Shown: one piece after another, positions 32,419-44,579 of the stretch
How positions within the stretch are numbered: the first letter of the stretch is position 1
Layout of the letters: each line of letters begins with the position of its first letter
NCBI GenBank assembly: GCA_036346205.1
Contig: JARFJB010000400.1
Location: 5,496,501 to 5,560,500 of the forward strand
DNA from: Vesta saturnalis
Taxonomy: Eukaryota > Arthropoda > Insecta > Coleoptera > Lampyridae
Direction of reading: 5' to 3'
Length of the DNA stretch: 64,000 nt
Made by a program: the position numbers and the translations under genes
The notes under the pieces: model-generated
Database searches by the model: none
The model's input: the letters and a program-made list of their open reading frames with translations, nothing else
Told to the model about the DNA's origin: nothing

Positions 32419-34824
32419 CTCCATTTAACGAACAGATTCAGTAAATGCTCCTCCTACAAATTTGTAGGTGCGTAGTGCTACTAACTGCGCATATGCCTTG
32501 TTTACAACCATCAAAATATTACTTTCTGAGTAATACAGTAGTTAAGTTACATTCAAGGGTTCTTTAATGTATGCATATGAATTATGTATTGTAGTCCCTA
32601 AAATGTATAAATATGTAGTTTTAATAGTAATCCAATAATAAACATATTTAGTAATATAAATATTTTAAAATCACACATTTTTACGAATCAAAATTCTCTG
32701 TTACCAATGAATCGGTTTTAACACGGTTTGAAAACAAGAATTTTTAGTCGATGGGACTGTTGACATGCTATACATAACTCGTTAATGTTTACCAATCTGT
32801 CAAATCTCATACGGAGTCAAATCAAATTTTCAGGGCACGTATTTAGGAAATCGAAAAATAAGATTAATTTATTTGTTTGTAAAAGGCCATAAGTCAGGTA
32901 GGTAAATAGTAAATGAATAGAACTTTAAGCTTACATTTTATTTTTATAGGAATTTACAAATCAACTCCTTATTGATGTCACAAGTGTTTGTTTATCTAAA
33001 CCTAAACAAACTGCAAAATGCAATTGTTACAGTTGAGAAAAACCCCTTTATTCTTTAATAATTGCCACAAAAACTTTATCATAAGTAGTGCCTCAATTCA
33101 CAATTCTTCCTGTAGCTGCATTTGTATTTTTTACTAAGTCTGTAAATAAAGCACAACCGGTCTGTCTTGTTCGGAGTCTGATGAAGGAGAGTCATCGCCT
33201 AACTGGATGATCAATGGCTCCACTTGAACTTCTATAGTGATATCCAATTGCCACATATTTTCTTCCACACTTTGCACGTATCTAATGGCATTTTTCCAAT
33301 TATCTGACGTTACGTTTGCAACAGCGGTGCAGAATAATTGGTGCACATCTGCGATTTTAAATGTTTTATTGTTCCTCGTAACTTCACCCTTGATTTGTGT
33401 CCATATCAGTTCGATTGGGTTTAATTCGCAATGATATGGTGGTAAACGCAATACAGTATGATTCTGTGTTTTTGCTATCTCATCGACAACTAATTTAGGA
33501 GCAATAGCAGCTTTTCTGACAAGGTCGAGAAATTCATCCTTGATCATACCTGGTTCGTAATCAATAGATCTGCTGGTTAGCCATGCCTGAATATCCGCTA
33601 TTTTTGATCTTGAATTTGGATTTTTGTCGATCTTTCTGCTATGATAGGAAGCGTTATCTAACACTATAACAGCGTTTTAGTCTAAACGTCCAAGAACGTT
33701 GCGAAACCATTCTTCAAAAACAACAGCCGTCATTTCTTCATAATTCTTGGACAACAGCAGACCATCATCAACAAAACCGTCCTCGGAACCAATCCGGAGA
33801 ACGATAGGACGTTTTTCTTTTTCCGATGGATCTCGTAACTCCGTTGTTAATCCATTAACAAACGCTTGCCTCGGAGTCAAGATGGTTGTATCTTTCCATA
33901 CTTTGCTTACTGTATGGCCAGCATTAACCCATGTCTCGTCTAAGAAATATACATTTTTTCCTTCTCTGTATTTTCTAATTTGTCGTAAATAACGTCGCCT
34001 CCACGCAACTATCTCGGATTTTGCTTTAAGGAAACTATTTCTCGACCTCAAGATAATTTATTCCTTTAATCACTTAAAGCCAATTTCATTCAACAAGGTT
34101 CTTAATGTACTCATTTTTAATTGAGGCATCTCATCGTGCTCGCCAACAGCGGCCACAATTTTATTTAGACTAGGTGTATTGTTTTGTTCAAAAAAGGAAT
34201 GGACTACATTCCTAAGATTACTCTTAGATTCGTCGTTAATGTTGTCCAAAATTGCTCGTTGTCGGTGCTACACAGTCGGAGGATGTAATACATGTGTTTG
34301 CTTGTACTCACGTAGAATCTTGTACACACTTTTATCTGTAATACCTAAAATGATAAAGTAATAAATAAAATATGTTTTTATAAAGTTATTATGTTACCTG
34401 CTACTTTTGCTGTAAATGCAACATAATCTTGTTGTTGTTCGGGTTTTCTTCAACACAAACTTTAAAAATGTTTAAGATTCGCTCCTTTTCGTCAACGGAA
34501 AAATGCCTGGCCGGACGTTTTTTCGGGGACGAAAGATTTCGTTGATCCATAATAAATGTAATTATTTGCTAATAGGCTACAAAGTTGTAGCTAGTATTGA
34601 AAAATACTGTTTTTGAAAATGAACAGTACTAGAGCAAAAGCTTTAACCAAAATATAGAATGAAAACACAAATGCTAAATGACAAATTACTTTGACATTTA
34701 TAGTTTAATATAATACAAAATTTTTCGTGGTTGTATGAACCCGGCTAACCAATAGAAATGTGCCATTTAAATTTGGCGCTAACTCGTGGGAGGAGCACTT
34801 ACTGAATCTGTTCGTTAAACGGAG
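32419..34824 (-). mobile_element. Sailor-like (long-spacer DDE) Tc1/mariner element, 2406 bp
   Basis: TIRs of about 38 bp: CTCCATTTAACGAACAGATT on the left and the same with one change in reverse on the right, continuing CAGTAA(A/G)TGCTCCTCC. TA precedes the left end; the right flank has AT, so the duplication is not perfect. One minus-strand transposase. Confidence 0.75.
33134..34550 (-). pseudogene. Sailor-like transposase (DDE with an ~81-residue D2-E spacer)
   Basis: Starts MDQRNLSSPKKRPARHFSVD at the ATG 34550; a 1-base indel follows ENP; a 53-bp intron (34397-34345, GT-AG) is preserved, after which comes GITDKSVYKILREYKQTHVL. In-frame TAG after HPPTV, then stops before SRNSFLKAK. Catalytic domain: NVYFLDETWVNAGH (D1), a single TAA at 33677-33679, VIVLDNASYHSR (D2), LPPYHCELNPIELIWTQIKG (E). 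The 81 residues between D2 and the NPIE glutamate match the long-spacer 'Sailor' (DD82E) group, not classical Tc1 (34). C-terminus is acidic (DDSPSSDSEQD). Confidence 0.8.
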
Positions 34825-35227
34825 ATTGGGAGTTTTTTCGATGTGAAAGTGATAAAACGTGTACTAGAATGCATTGTTTTTGACAGATGAATTAAATTGT
34901 CCTCAAAAATTTGTAAGATATCAAACTTTGCATAGTATCATTTTGATAATTAAAAGAGGAAAAAAAATATGGGGTTACGAATTAAAAAAACTGCCGATGA
35001 CGCCATATCTCAAGCACAACAACCAAAATATTTTCTTTGATATATGTACAATGTGTGCATTATTTGGTGAATCGTCAAACAACTTTTGTCTTGAAAGTTT
35101 TGTGATAAACTGTACGGTGCGGCTGCAGAATCATTATTCCATACATTTTGGGCACCCAGTATAAAGTAAAATAAAGAGAATTAAAAAACATTTGCCCTCA
35201 CACTATGTTTATGTTACAATGTACCTG

Positions 35228-35465
35228 ATTTTTGAGTAGGTCAGTGGTAACCCGATCTGCTTAGCATTCGGGAGGCATGGACTTCGATTCACGTTACCAT
35301 CTAGCCTGTATGAGGTTTTTTAGGGTATTTCTCTCATACAGTGCTCGAATTGGAATACATCACGAACCGGAACTCATATTGAGGGGAGGGGGCAACTTAC
35401 CAGGAGGTAATGGGTAATAACAAATATGAAATAATACGTCCTTGTGTGCCTCCTGGAACGGATGA
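35228..35465 (+). repeat. tRNA-derived SINE
   Basis: A-box-like TAGGTCAGTGG and B-box-like CTTCGATTCAC at the expected distance; the head shares GAGGCA-GGA-TTCGATT and the TTCTCATACA-type block with the SINE at 19878. Confidence 0.55.
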
Positions 35466-35599
35466 TTATTTATTTCTCAAGAAGAGATCAGTTAAAAATA
35501 CAACGTCGGGTTAAAAATAATAATACATAAATCTTCTAAAAGATGTTTACACTTTAATTTACATTTTCCGCATGTGCTCAAATGTTGATTCGCGTTTTA

Positions 35600-37130
35600 C
35601 CGTTCTCTTAGGACATGCAGTTTCGTCTGCGGGTCGCCGCCCTTTCAATAAGCAAGAATGTACGTACTTTTCCGGTTGAAATTCTACTAATGAGTACAAC
35701 ATACAAAACCAGAGATGCTAACGTTTCAGTATTCATTGATGACCGGATTGGTGTACATACATCGTTCATTATACTGAAATTTCTTTCACATTCACTAGTG
35801 GAAATTGGAATTGTCGCAACTGCCTTCATTAATGGTTTTAGATCTTCGGGTACATTACTTCCATTGGTCATTTTGCAATGTCGGAAACCACGAACGAAAC
35901 TATTCTCAGCTTCACTAGTATCGATGTTGGGCCAGTTTTTAGACGATCGGATCTTAAACTTTTGTAATAAATCTTCACAAACCTTATTATCGTCACGTCA
36001 CTATAATTTACAGACACATGGGAAAAATTCGTAGTTATCATTCTGTTCTTTAGGTTATTGGCCAGGCTTCAGAACAACTGTTTATCATTGATTAGTGGGA
36101 CTTTTCCTTCAATAACGTCCACTTCTTTATAAATATATTTAGAAATGGCATTATAGTCTCTTGAAGATGTGGACGCGCATCATTGGCCATAGAATCCAAA
36201 ACACGAATAGTTACTTGTATGGCCCTCTCGGCCTCTTAAATTGATATGTTCGCCTCTGCAAAGTTTCCGATAAATCTAATAATTCATCTAACGCATCTGA
36301 CATTGCATTAATATTCAAAATAGATCCTTTTGATGAAATCATTTTTAGCAACCAATTGTATTTTTTTCGTTCAGCGTCGTCTCGAGAAACACAGGCGTTT
36401 CTAACGTGCTCAACTAGAGCCAGATAGCGTGTCAGTATGTAATACTCGACCCATGTTACTACCATTTAGTTGCTCTCCACGTCATTTGGAAGATCCCGCA
36501 AAAGCCTCTGACATTTTATTATTTTGTATATAGTTCGAAATACTCTTTTGGTAGTAGAAAATCGGCCATTATGCATATTTTCAGTATTGTGGTCCTTTTG
36601 ACTGGTCCACAGTATTAAGGGCTTTCAAATGTGCATCACTTCTTTTATGTTCGATATTTTATCTGCTGACTCGTCTGTTGACTCTACTTATTTTTTCCAT
36701 AAGCAGAAATTTTGTAGTTCATCTAGTGAGTAGGCAAATGTAAATTCTTTTCAGAAAGTACTGCAAAATTACTGACCCGACGGCGCACGACAGCTTAGGG
36801 TTTTATCTTGAACATCTAACTACTCGTTTGTTTTCTATAGTTTTCGAATTGTAATTTGGTTCAACAATGAGGTATATTTGAATTAAAATTATCTATATTA
36901 CTGTCATTATTATAATTTTTGTTTTGGACTGTGGGATCCATAACGTTCTCGGTAGCTTTACTCCTAACATCCACAATAACACTATTATTTACCTTTCAAT
37001 TCTTACATTTAGAATTTTCGTTTCCGACATCTGCACTGATTTCATTCAATTTAATAACTTTTTCTAACGGTGCATTTTGGACATCGCATTGAGAGGATGA
37101 TGCCGTACGTTTTTGGATTAACTAGTGTTT
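35600..37130 (-). pseudogene. hAT-type transposase (KIAA1586/ZMYM-like group), degenerate
   Basis: From the 5' side: a polar N-terminus (IQKRTASSSQCDVQNAPLEK); EHKRSDAHLKALNTVDQSKG, typical of the BED/TTF-like finger region; KKYNWLLKMIS and MSDALDELLDLSETLQRRTY in the middle; VCEDLLQKFKIR and MKAVATIPISTSECERNFSI, the conserved hAT C-terminal dimerisation block (STSECERNFS), ending near 35608. Several stops and frameshifts. No TIRs identified. Confidence 0.65.
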
Positions 37131-37504
37131 TAAACTCATTCTTGTAACACTAATACTATTGTCACTCAACGAAGCACGCGTACAGTATTGTAGTATCTAG
37201 TTTGGTCACCCAAATTGCTCCACAATGCCGGTTATGTTAGACCTCGGACCCATAGAAATTCATTTATTGTTTATTTATGTTGACGCAGAATCCGAACCTG
37301 CTGTTATGGTGCTAGGTAGCATAATTAACAAACAAATTGGAATTTCTTGAATATTAACGGCGTACGGATTCTGTTTTCAGCTCAGATCTAGTAGAGTTTA
37401 ATTATGAATCGCCATGATTTTTTCAAGAATATCACAAAAGGGAACTTATTTCCCGAACACCGTTCCGGTTCGTTTCGTCTCAGTTCGACCACCATAGAAA
37501 TATA

Positions 37505-37735
37505 ACAGCATGATCATTGGGTATACACACATCATGTTCGCCTGTTAAGGCGAATGCTGGGATAGTAAATTCTCTCTCAGAACCCTAACTCTGTTCCTTC
37601 TGATCCAATCCTGACCGCACCCATCCTTAGTCCCGCCATGTACAATACTTAATGTATTGCGGCTGAAGGAGCTTGTAATGCTCAAGCAGTCCGATCTCCT
37701 CCTTAGTGAGGGAATGAAACATGTTCCCATTAACT
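37505..37735 (+). repeat. SINE copy 2, same family as 19878-20200
   Basis: Shares ATCATGTTCGCC, AAGGCGAATGCTGGG, GCACCCATCCTTAGTCC, GGCTGAAGGAGCTTG and GGGAATGAAA in the same order as the 20-kb copy. Its tRNA-like head is missing or decayed. Confidence 0.6.
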
Positions 37736-40005
37736 GAGTGTAGAAATTCTAGTAGGCAATTGAAATTCTTAGTTTTCTTGTATGATTTTATTGAACATTA
37801 AGGTATATTCAGTTATAAAGTTTGAGAAGTACTGATTTAGTCCTGTTTTTATGGTGTGTTTGGCGCTATTTGAGTTTATCATACATCGTAGTAAAGTACC
37901 CGTATTCAGTTTTATGGTTATTGCGTTTTTTTTCTTTTCCATAATGATGTTGAAGTTCTAAACTGCGAATATGTTTGTCGCATATTTTAAGTATAGTTGT
38001 TTACATTAATTCTTGTAGAAGAAATAAGTATTACTGTAAATATCCTAACTTTAGGTAATTTTTAACGTATAGCTTAGTTTAGGGCGGAAGTTACGTCATG
38101 GGAAAGTGTTTGTAATTAAGATTACGTCAGGAATCGTGCGAATGCCGAGTCAGGAGAATAAAACGACGCGATACTGAAAACTTAGATTAAATAACTGTGA
38201 TTTTTATCTTATGTTAAATTAGAGTGGTGTACCAAAGTGTAGAGACGACGATCAGGTTACAATTTTTTTTGTGTGGTAGCCTAATGTTGCGAGCCCATGG
38301 CGTATTCTCTAGATTGTGTTTACGAACGTTGATCGGGTGTACCGCGAGTACGGTTTAAACGAATTGCTTCGTGAGTTTAAAATGGCGAAGTTTGGAACAA
38401 TCGCGAGAGAAGAGCATTGATTAAGTGGCGATTGACGAGTTGAGTAGGTATCGCATAAGCTAATACTCGGTGGTGGAGCGGTGGCGTTAGGTTAACCTTC
38501 CATATGTGCGTGTGTATCTGAGTAACGTGTAAAGTGGTGAACGGAACACATCTTATTTTAGTCATTTGTGCTGATGCACTAGAACCACCCAGGGGAAAAT
38601 AATGGTGAACGACTTTGTTAAAGACTTCAGTAATTAAGTGGGTTGGTTTAACGAAGGTGAGTGTTAGGTATTAGTTGAGCAAACGTGTTGGATGTTATTT
38701 TTGGATGTAACTGTCCAAGAAATTATGTAGAGCTTTGCTGACAGTAAATATAGCCATCAGCTAACGAAGTAGAATTTTGGGAGTTGTAAGAAATATAATT
38801 GGCGGAGAGCGGCCAGCTATGGTGCCGACTGGAGAAAGCGTGTCTGAGACCAGTAGCACCGCTTTACTGTTTCTACTTTAGCTTCCTGAAAGTGTAAGGT
38901 AAAAATATTGAAGTGCTTATTATTTTGGTTTACAATAAATATACACGTTGTATGGTTTTAAAGAAGATTTTGGAGCTTGTTCGTTTTATTAAATATTATA
39001 AGTTACGCGTCAGCAGTTTATAGTATTTATAAAAGTTACCTGTTTATTTGCGAAATATTGTATATATTGAGATATTTAATTTCTTCTGTTTAATGTTTAA
39101 TGATGCTGACGTCGTGTTCATATAGTTTGTAGTTATTTCTTTTTAAGGTATAATTAATAATTATATTTAAGTATAAGGGCGTATGTCGCTAACTTTGAGC
39201 TCTCGAAAGCGCTTATGTAGCACCAAAAGAAAGGAATAGTAATTTTGTGAAATTCTTAAAGGTTTAAGGAGCGATTTACTTTAAACCGGATTCGGCGATA
39301 AACGTTTTTGTTCGTTACGTTGAAATTGACTGTGTATTTGGACTCTTGGTTTTAAAGTAATTTTAATGGATGTTTTTTAAATTGAATTATTGAGTTCTTT
39401 TTAAACGCTAAATTTAGTTTGTAAAGAAATAGCATACCGATGGTAAAGGGCGTTAATCTTTTCTATTTCTTTATTATTTATGTGACTGACTGTCATAATT
39501 TAATTGGAATATATCAATTAAGATACGAGCGGTGGTAGTTTTATTTGAAGCAGAGTCAACAAAAGTAGATTCTAATAGTGGGATATTTCTTTATTTTAGC
39601 ATAGCAACAATATTCAAGGTGGAATTTAGCAGAAATTTATAACTTAAAGTGCCGAATAGTATAATCATTACGTTTCAGGGTCGACCCATGGAACCGTTGG
39701 TGGCGAACAAAAGGTAGGTTGAAGCATTTCTCCTTATGCTAGTGCGTACATTTTACCTGAATTAAGTCGGGGTGGCGCCAAAACATTCGATTAGACTTAC
39801 CATATTATCGTAACTACGACGTTTTAATAAAATCCGCGACCTCACGACCAGCTAGTTGACCCTTTCATTTATTTGTTTGAACCCGCTACAGTATAATAAA
39901 ATCTATCTATCTTTCAATGAAAGTACGCTAAATAAAATTAACAAAAAACATATGGGCACTACCGATATACATATTTACTGTTAATTTGTTATTACATATT
40001 ATATA
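37736..40005. other. Non-coding, GT-rich; origin unknown
   Basis: No ORF supported over 2.3 kb. A donor-like AAG/GTGAGT occurs near 38655 and a polyadenylation-like AGAATAAAACG near 38156. The end holds AATAAAATCTATCTATCT (39895), like the tail of a non-LTR element. An LTR or untranslated leader was considered but not supported. Confidence 0.3.
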
Positions 40006-40196
40006 CAGGGTATCCCATAAATATCGGCCAGCATCCGGTTCTTGGAAATATGTTATTGTAAAGCTTTGCTAAGAAAATTTTAATAAAACACTACATACAT
40101 TTGCAAATGATTGTCAAGTTTGTAGCGTGACCGCTAGGGAGCGGAATAGTTACACTAAATTAGAAAATCCAGCTTCTATAAAAGGTGCAATGTTAA

Positions 40197-42463
40197 CCCT
40201 TTCGCTTCTAATGGGACATATATGTACAAAGCATTCTAGAGGGAATATTTTGTGTCTGACATCTAATTGAGTGTATCCCACTCGTAGTTTGTGACCCGAC
40301 CGACGATTTGCCGGGCGAATTTTTGCATGTTTACCATCAATTCGTTCAGGTTAGTCGATTGGAACATGTGTCTAGCTAATTTTTTAGCAAATACACTCTA
40401 AACGAATTTTTTTGATGACAACTGGTTTTACACGATGGATCGGTAAGTTTTATAACATTTTGATCTAAGGTTAAAAGCTGTGCAACCTATAAAATACTAA
40501 AATACGTCTATGGGACATATGTGTCCCACTAGTGGTTTTATATGGGACACATGTTTCCCAGTAGTGTTATTTTTTTATATTGTAGAAAAAAAAAGGCTAA
40601 CCAATAATGAACTGCATCAAATAGCTGATCATTTATGGGATCAATCTGAGTCTGATGAAGAGTCATTTCAAGATAGTGGTTAAGGATACAACCCATCTTC
40701 AGGTTCTGCATCTGATGAGGAATCTATTCGTACTAATAACTTGGAAAGTAACTGTTCAAATGATGAAGAGGAGGAAATAGAAAATGAAGAGGAGCCACCA
40801 TCGGCGATTCCGCCAGTTTTAGATGTTCTGCCTGGTAATGAATTGCTAGAAAATCAACCATTAGATGACCAGCCCCATGTTGTAACATGGGAAGTTCCCA
40901 ACGAAAATTTTGTGCCCTGTACATCTCTGCCTGATGATGGTAATGATTCATGCATTCCTTTGATTGCACTAAATCGATCTTGCAAAGAATCAGACGTATT
41001 TTTGAAAATGTTTCCAAATAGTTTACTGATTTTTATTTCCCAAAATACAAATGAATATCTAAATGTTTCGGAAGAATAGAAACGCATTAAATTAAACACT
41101 ATCGATCCGTTTGAGATTAGAATTACTCGTCATGAGTTATAACAGAGTTCCCAACATGCAGCAATAATGGTCAACAAATAAACCAATAGGAAACGTCGCT
41201 TTGAAGACAGAAATTTTTAGAGACCGATTTTTATTGCTTCTTTCAAAGCTTTATTTTAACAATCCGGTCAAGCCAGTGAATGCTAGTAACATGTCCCTTG
41301 TCTCAAGTATGGCGACACGATCCGAAATTATTTATCAATCAATCGATGAGAGTACGACTAAATTCAAAGGGAGATCAGTTCTAAAGTAATATTTACCTTT
41401 AAAAGCCATCAAAAGAGGTATAAAAATATGGCAGAGGTGTGATGCTGTGACCGGATATGTATACGACCTAAATATATATGGTGGTAAAGAAACTGACCAA
41501 TTAAAAGGAACTCGTGGTGAGAGGGTTGTTTCAAAGCTTTGTCAGACCGTCTGAAACCCCAATATTTCATTCATGCTTTGACAGATATTTTACATCGGTA
41601 GATCTTATGAATAATCTATCGTACCCAACTGTAGTTACATGTATGATAAACCGAAAAAACCCGCCAGTATTTAGTAAGAAGCTACAGAAGAAAGGTGACG
41701 TAGAAATGCATTGCAGTAATACCGGTTTACTGGCCCTCAAGTGGAAAGATACCAAAGAAGTGGTTGTACTTAGCAATTGTCACTAGCCCGTTGTTAGCGA
41801 GGTTCAGATGAAAAATAAGGACGGAACTAAAAGTAACGCCCTATGCCCCGAAGCTGTATTGTTTTATAATCGGCGCAAGGGAGTGGTAGATTTGGCCGAA
41901 CAACTTGCAGGTTTGTAGGATATCGATAGAAAATCCACCAAGTGGTGAAAAACAGTTTTTTACAAACTTCCACTCACAAGCGTCGTCAATGCATGGATTT
42001 TACTTCAAGAAATTCATCATAAGAAAATCCCTCTCCTTCAGTTTATTGTCCCGCTGGAAGAACAATTAATAAATGGTGGAAAGGAAAATGCTTCGATAAA
42101 ACGACACCGCTTGTACGGAAGGCCATCTCAAAGCTCATATTCTTTACAAAACGTCGGTAAACATCTACCAATTGAAGGAAACACTAGGAGAAGATGCCAC
42201 AGTTGCCACAAAAAAAGAAGGAAAAACGAACCAAAGTAATTTGTAGCCTTATGTATGAACTATTTTTCAAGTTTTCACAAGAAATTTACTCTTTTGTTTG
42301 TTACTTATCTATAAAATAAAAAGTGTTTGTAGGAGATCGAAAAAAAAAGAATAAACAATATTTAGCCCTCGTATGTTGCAATTATTTTCACCCTATTGAC
42401 CTCTAGTGGGACACATATACTACGGCAAAACCCTAGTGGGACGCATATGTCCCTTAGCAATAA
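40197..42463 (+). mobile_element. piggyBac-like element
   Basis: TTAA at 40193-40196 is followed by CCCTTTCG, a typical piggyBac end; a TTAA at 42464-42467 is a candidate right target site, with a decayed end. Copies of a palindromic motif (core TGGGACAYATGTGTCCCA) lie inside both ends: about 40208, 40509, 40543, 42408, 42434. Confidence 0.65.
40590..42240 (+). pseudogene. piggyBac-type transposase (PGBD-like), degenerate
   Basis: A long acidic N-terminus (SESDEESFQDSG, NDEEEEIENEEEPP) is typical. Then LFISQNTNEYLNVSEE, DRFLLLLSKLYFNNPVKP, SIDESTTKFKGRSVLK, IKRGIKIWQRCDAVTGYVYD, LNIYGGKETDQLKGTRG, FDRYFTSVDLMNNLSYPT, LLALKWKDTKEVVVLSNCH, then GVVDLAEQLAG. These follow the order of the piggyBac DDD catalytic domain; DE-S and DRYFTS asparates are visible. 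A short Cys/basic C-terminus (RRRCHSCHKKRRKNEPK) is the start of the cysteine-rich domain. About seven stops or frameshifts. Confidence 0.8.
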
Positions 42464-42867
42464 TTTAAAAATAAAATTTAACAATTTAAAAATTTATTGC
42501 AAATAAAGTTATTTTTAACAACTTTGCTAAATTAAAGTTGAAAAACTTCAAATTCGTTAAAAACGATATATGTATTCATATTAATTAAAATACTTATCTT
42601 TTGAAAATTAAATCGTGTGTTTTCTTTATTTACCTTTTATATAAATTTAAGCGTTTCGATAACAATTATAGTCATCGTCTTCAGTCAATGATAATATCTT
42701 TAGGAATGACAGATGTTAAAACAAATTTATGTACGGCAGGTAGCATTTTATATCGTCTTAAATATCACCCTATCGCGAACGGCCTTGCCAGGATCTCCAG
42801 AACATCAATGCGATTAAAAGAATGGAATTTTATCCGTGGTTTATTCGAAAAAATAACGGCTAGTTAG

Positions 42868-43274
42868 GTGTTGTGGGCACTCACGTGACTGGCACGTACT
42901 TTTCAATAAAAATTTAAATTTCAATCTAACGTAGCAGAAGAAATTATGGCACGTGAACTAGCTACCCTGCCAAACATGTTTTTCAACAAGGCGGTACTTC
43001 GCCATTTAACGGACCAATTATCACGAACTTCTTGAATAATGAATTTCGGAATAAATGGATAGACAATCTAGCACCAGTAAGATGGCCTGCGAGATTCCGT
43101 GATATAACTCTTCTTGATTTTTTTGTGTGGGGTCGCCTCAAAAATCAAGTAGGTCCTACGATAGAGGAATTACAACAAGCTGTTAACAGTCTCATTCCGC
43201 AAATGATTAGACAATACTGTGAAGCAATGGTGAGCGTGCGAGAAAACGGTGGATTATTTGAACACTTACTTTAA
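42868..43274 (+). pseudogene. DD41D transposase C-terminal part
   Basis: GTHVTGTYFSIK, then after frameshifts QQGGTSPFNGPI (D2 changed from Asp to Gly), RWPARFRDITLLDFFVWGRL (D3 present) and VRENGGLFEHLL, a typical end of this transposase group. Stop at about 43272-43274. Confidence 0.7.
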
Positions 43275-43330
43275 ACCTAAAATGTAGTTCTTCATTTTCA
43301 ATGTTCGTTGTATGAATAAAAAGCGTTTAA

Positions 43331-44010
43331 AGGTTTGTAGAACCCCTCCATTAATTTTTGCTATTTTAAAGTAAAATTGAATAAAAATATCAAAGCCTGC
43401 TGCCGCGAAATCTTAGTTTTCTTATTTTTCATAATTAATCTGGACCTAAGATACACAGGTTATACATGGTTGAAGAGCATTTCTAATCAGGATTTTAAAA
43501 ATGTAAAAATTTAATATCACCAATAACAAACACAAAAGATGACTTTGGCTGTTCGCAAACATAGTAATACCATTTTTTAAAATCGACGCATCCTCTTACC
43601 TATATCTTGAAAATTTGATGATAATAAAGTAAATATTGTGGTTTTTGAAAATGTTAACGGAAAATTATTTCTTTGCTGGATGTGGAATTTAACTAGATAT
43701 TTAGTTAATATGTTGAGTTTTTAGTTGTGAATACTTTTACTACTTTAATGTTAAAGTTTTCCACAACTTTGGACATTATAATTTGATAAAATTTTGTTAA
43801 ACTTATTTTTTGGTTGACATTTTTCATTGTTAGCCTTCGTCCGTCACAGGGTCTTCTAATTTGTTATTTTCAAGGCGGTTCAATAATATTTAATGTAGTA
43901 TAACTATTTAATCTTTACTAAAATAAAAGTGTATTCCGGTAGTTGGCTTTTTCATATACGTTTTCTCATTATTGTAGTAAGCTTACATTTATGTCTTCAG
44001 ATATCGTATA
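43331..44010. other. Non-coding
   Basis: No gene or repeat recognised up to the TA at 44009-44010. Confidence 0.4.
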
Positions 44011-44394
44011 CAGTGTGTTTCAAAAGTTTGAATACGCTCAATTATCTCAGTTATTTGTAAACTGACATAGATGAAAAATTGAGGAGTTTATATTAGCAAT
44101 CATGATCTATCCAACAAAAATATTTCTAGTGATGGAGTGTTGCTGCTTCTACTAAAAATTAAAAGCAACTTTGGTAATTCAAACGGAACACCATGTATAA
44201 TATTCAGTTTTTAATGCCCGGAATAAATTTAAATACATCTTATGTATGAAGTCCTATACCTATCTTCAACTATTTATGAAATAATTGACAGACCATTTCG
44301 ACACTTTGAAAGGATGTTAAATCAGGAGACGGTAAACAAAGGAACATAGGATGCAGGGTGAGGATGGTACCGATGTGTGGCGTCATCTATTTTA

Positions 44395-44579
44395 GATAAG
44401 ATAAACAAAACTACTGTAACCTAACATAATTCGATTAGATAAACAAAGCTACAATAACCTAACAAAAGTATATTAGCTAAACAAAACTACTGAGACCTAA
44501 AGAAAAAAAGTGCACGAGCCGGGAATGGAACCCGCACCAAAATCGTGGAAGACGACTCCTACCACTACACCACCAGCGC
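44395..44579 (-). repeat. tRNA-Gly-derived SINE with a ~39-bp tail repeat
   Basis: On the minus strand 44579-44511 resembles tRNA-Gly: GGTGGTGTAGTGGTAGGA (A box), loop CTTCCAC (anticodon UCC), GGGTTCCATTCCCGG (B box with one change) and a 3' TGCA. The anticodon stem does not pair and the acceptor stem is imperfect, so it is not a working tRNA gene. It is followed by a T-run and nearly three ~39-bp repeats (TTTGTTTAGCTAATA-type), which is a SINE tail. Confidence 0.6.

Larger units (their letters stand above)
27287..35159. mobile_element. 7.9-kb nest bounded by ~245-bp inverted repeats and TA
   Basis: Left end CGGGGTGCCCAAAATGTATG after TA; right end, in reverse, CTGGGTGCCCAAAATGTATG after TA (35160-35161). 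Inverted similarity extends to about 27535 and 34915. A decayed Tc1/mariner-type transposase sits inside the left end (27621-27955), and a second inverted copy of its 3' flank lies at about 31950-32045. The host element may therefore be one element with long TIRs, or two copies in opposite orientation. It has been loaded with a HAFTGCD element, a MITE and a Sailor-like element. Confidence 0.65.
40006..43330 (+). mobile_element. DD41D-type Tc1/mariner element interrupted by piggyBac
   Basis: Left end CAGGGTATCCCATAAATATC after TA (40004-40005). 190 bp in, a piggyBac-like element is inserted at TTAA. The C-terminal part of a DD41D transposase remains at 42868-43274. The right TIR is not visible, so the right border is approximate. 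Confidence 0.5.

Noticed and set aside
34874..35164. 96-codon plus ORF
   Set aside because: It lies within the inverted end of the 27287-35159 element and has no partner motif.
37736..40005. LTR retrotransposon leader or primer-binding site near 39770 (TGGCGCCA)
   Set aside because: No paired LTRs, no gag/pol reading, and the match to a tRNA 3' end is too short.
44511..44579. tRNA-Gly gene
   Set aside because: The anticodon stem does not pair and the acceptor stem has mismatches; the 3' repeats fit a SINE.
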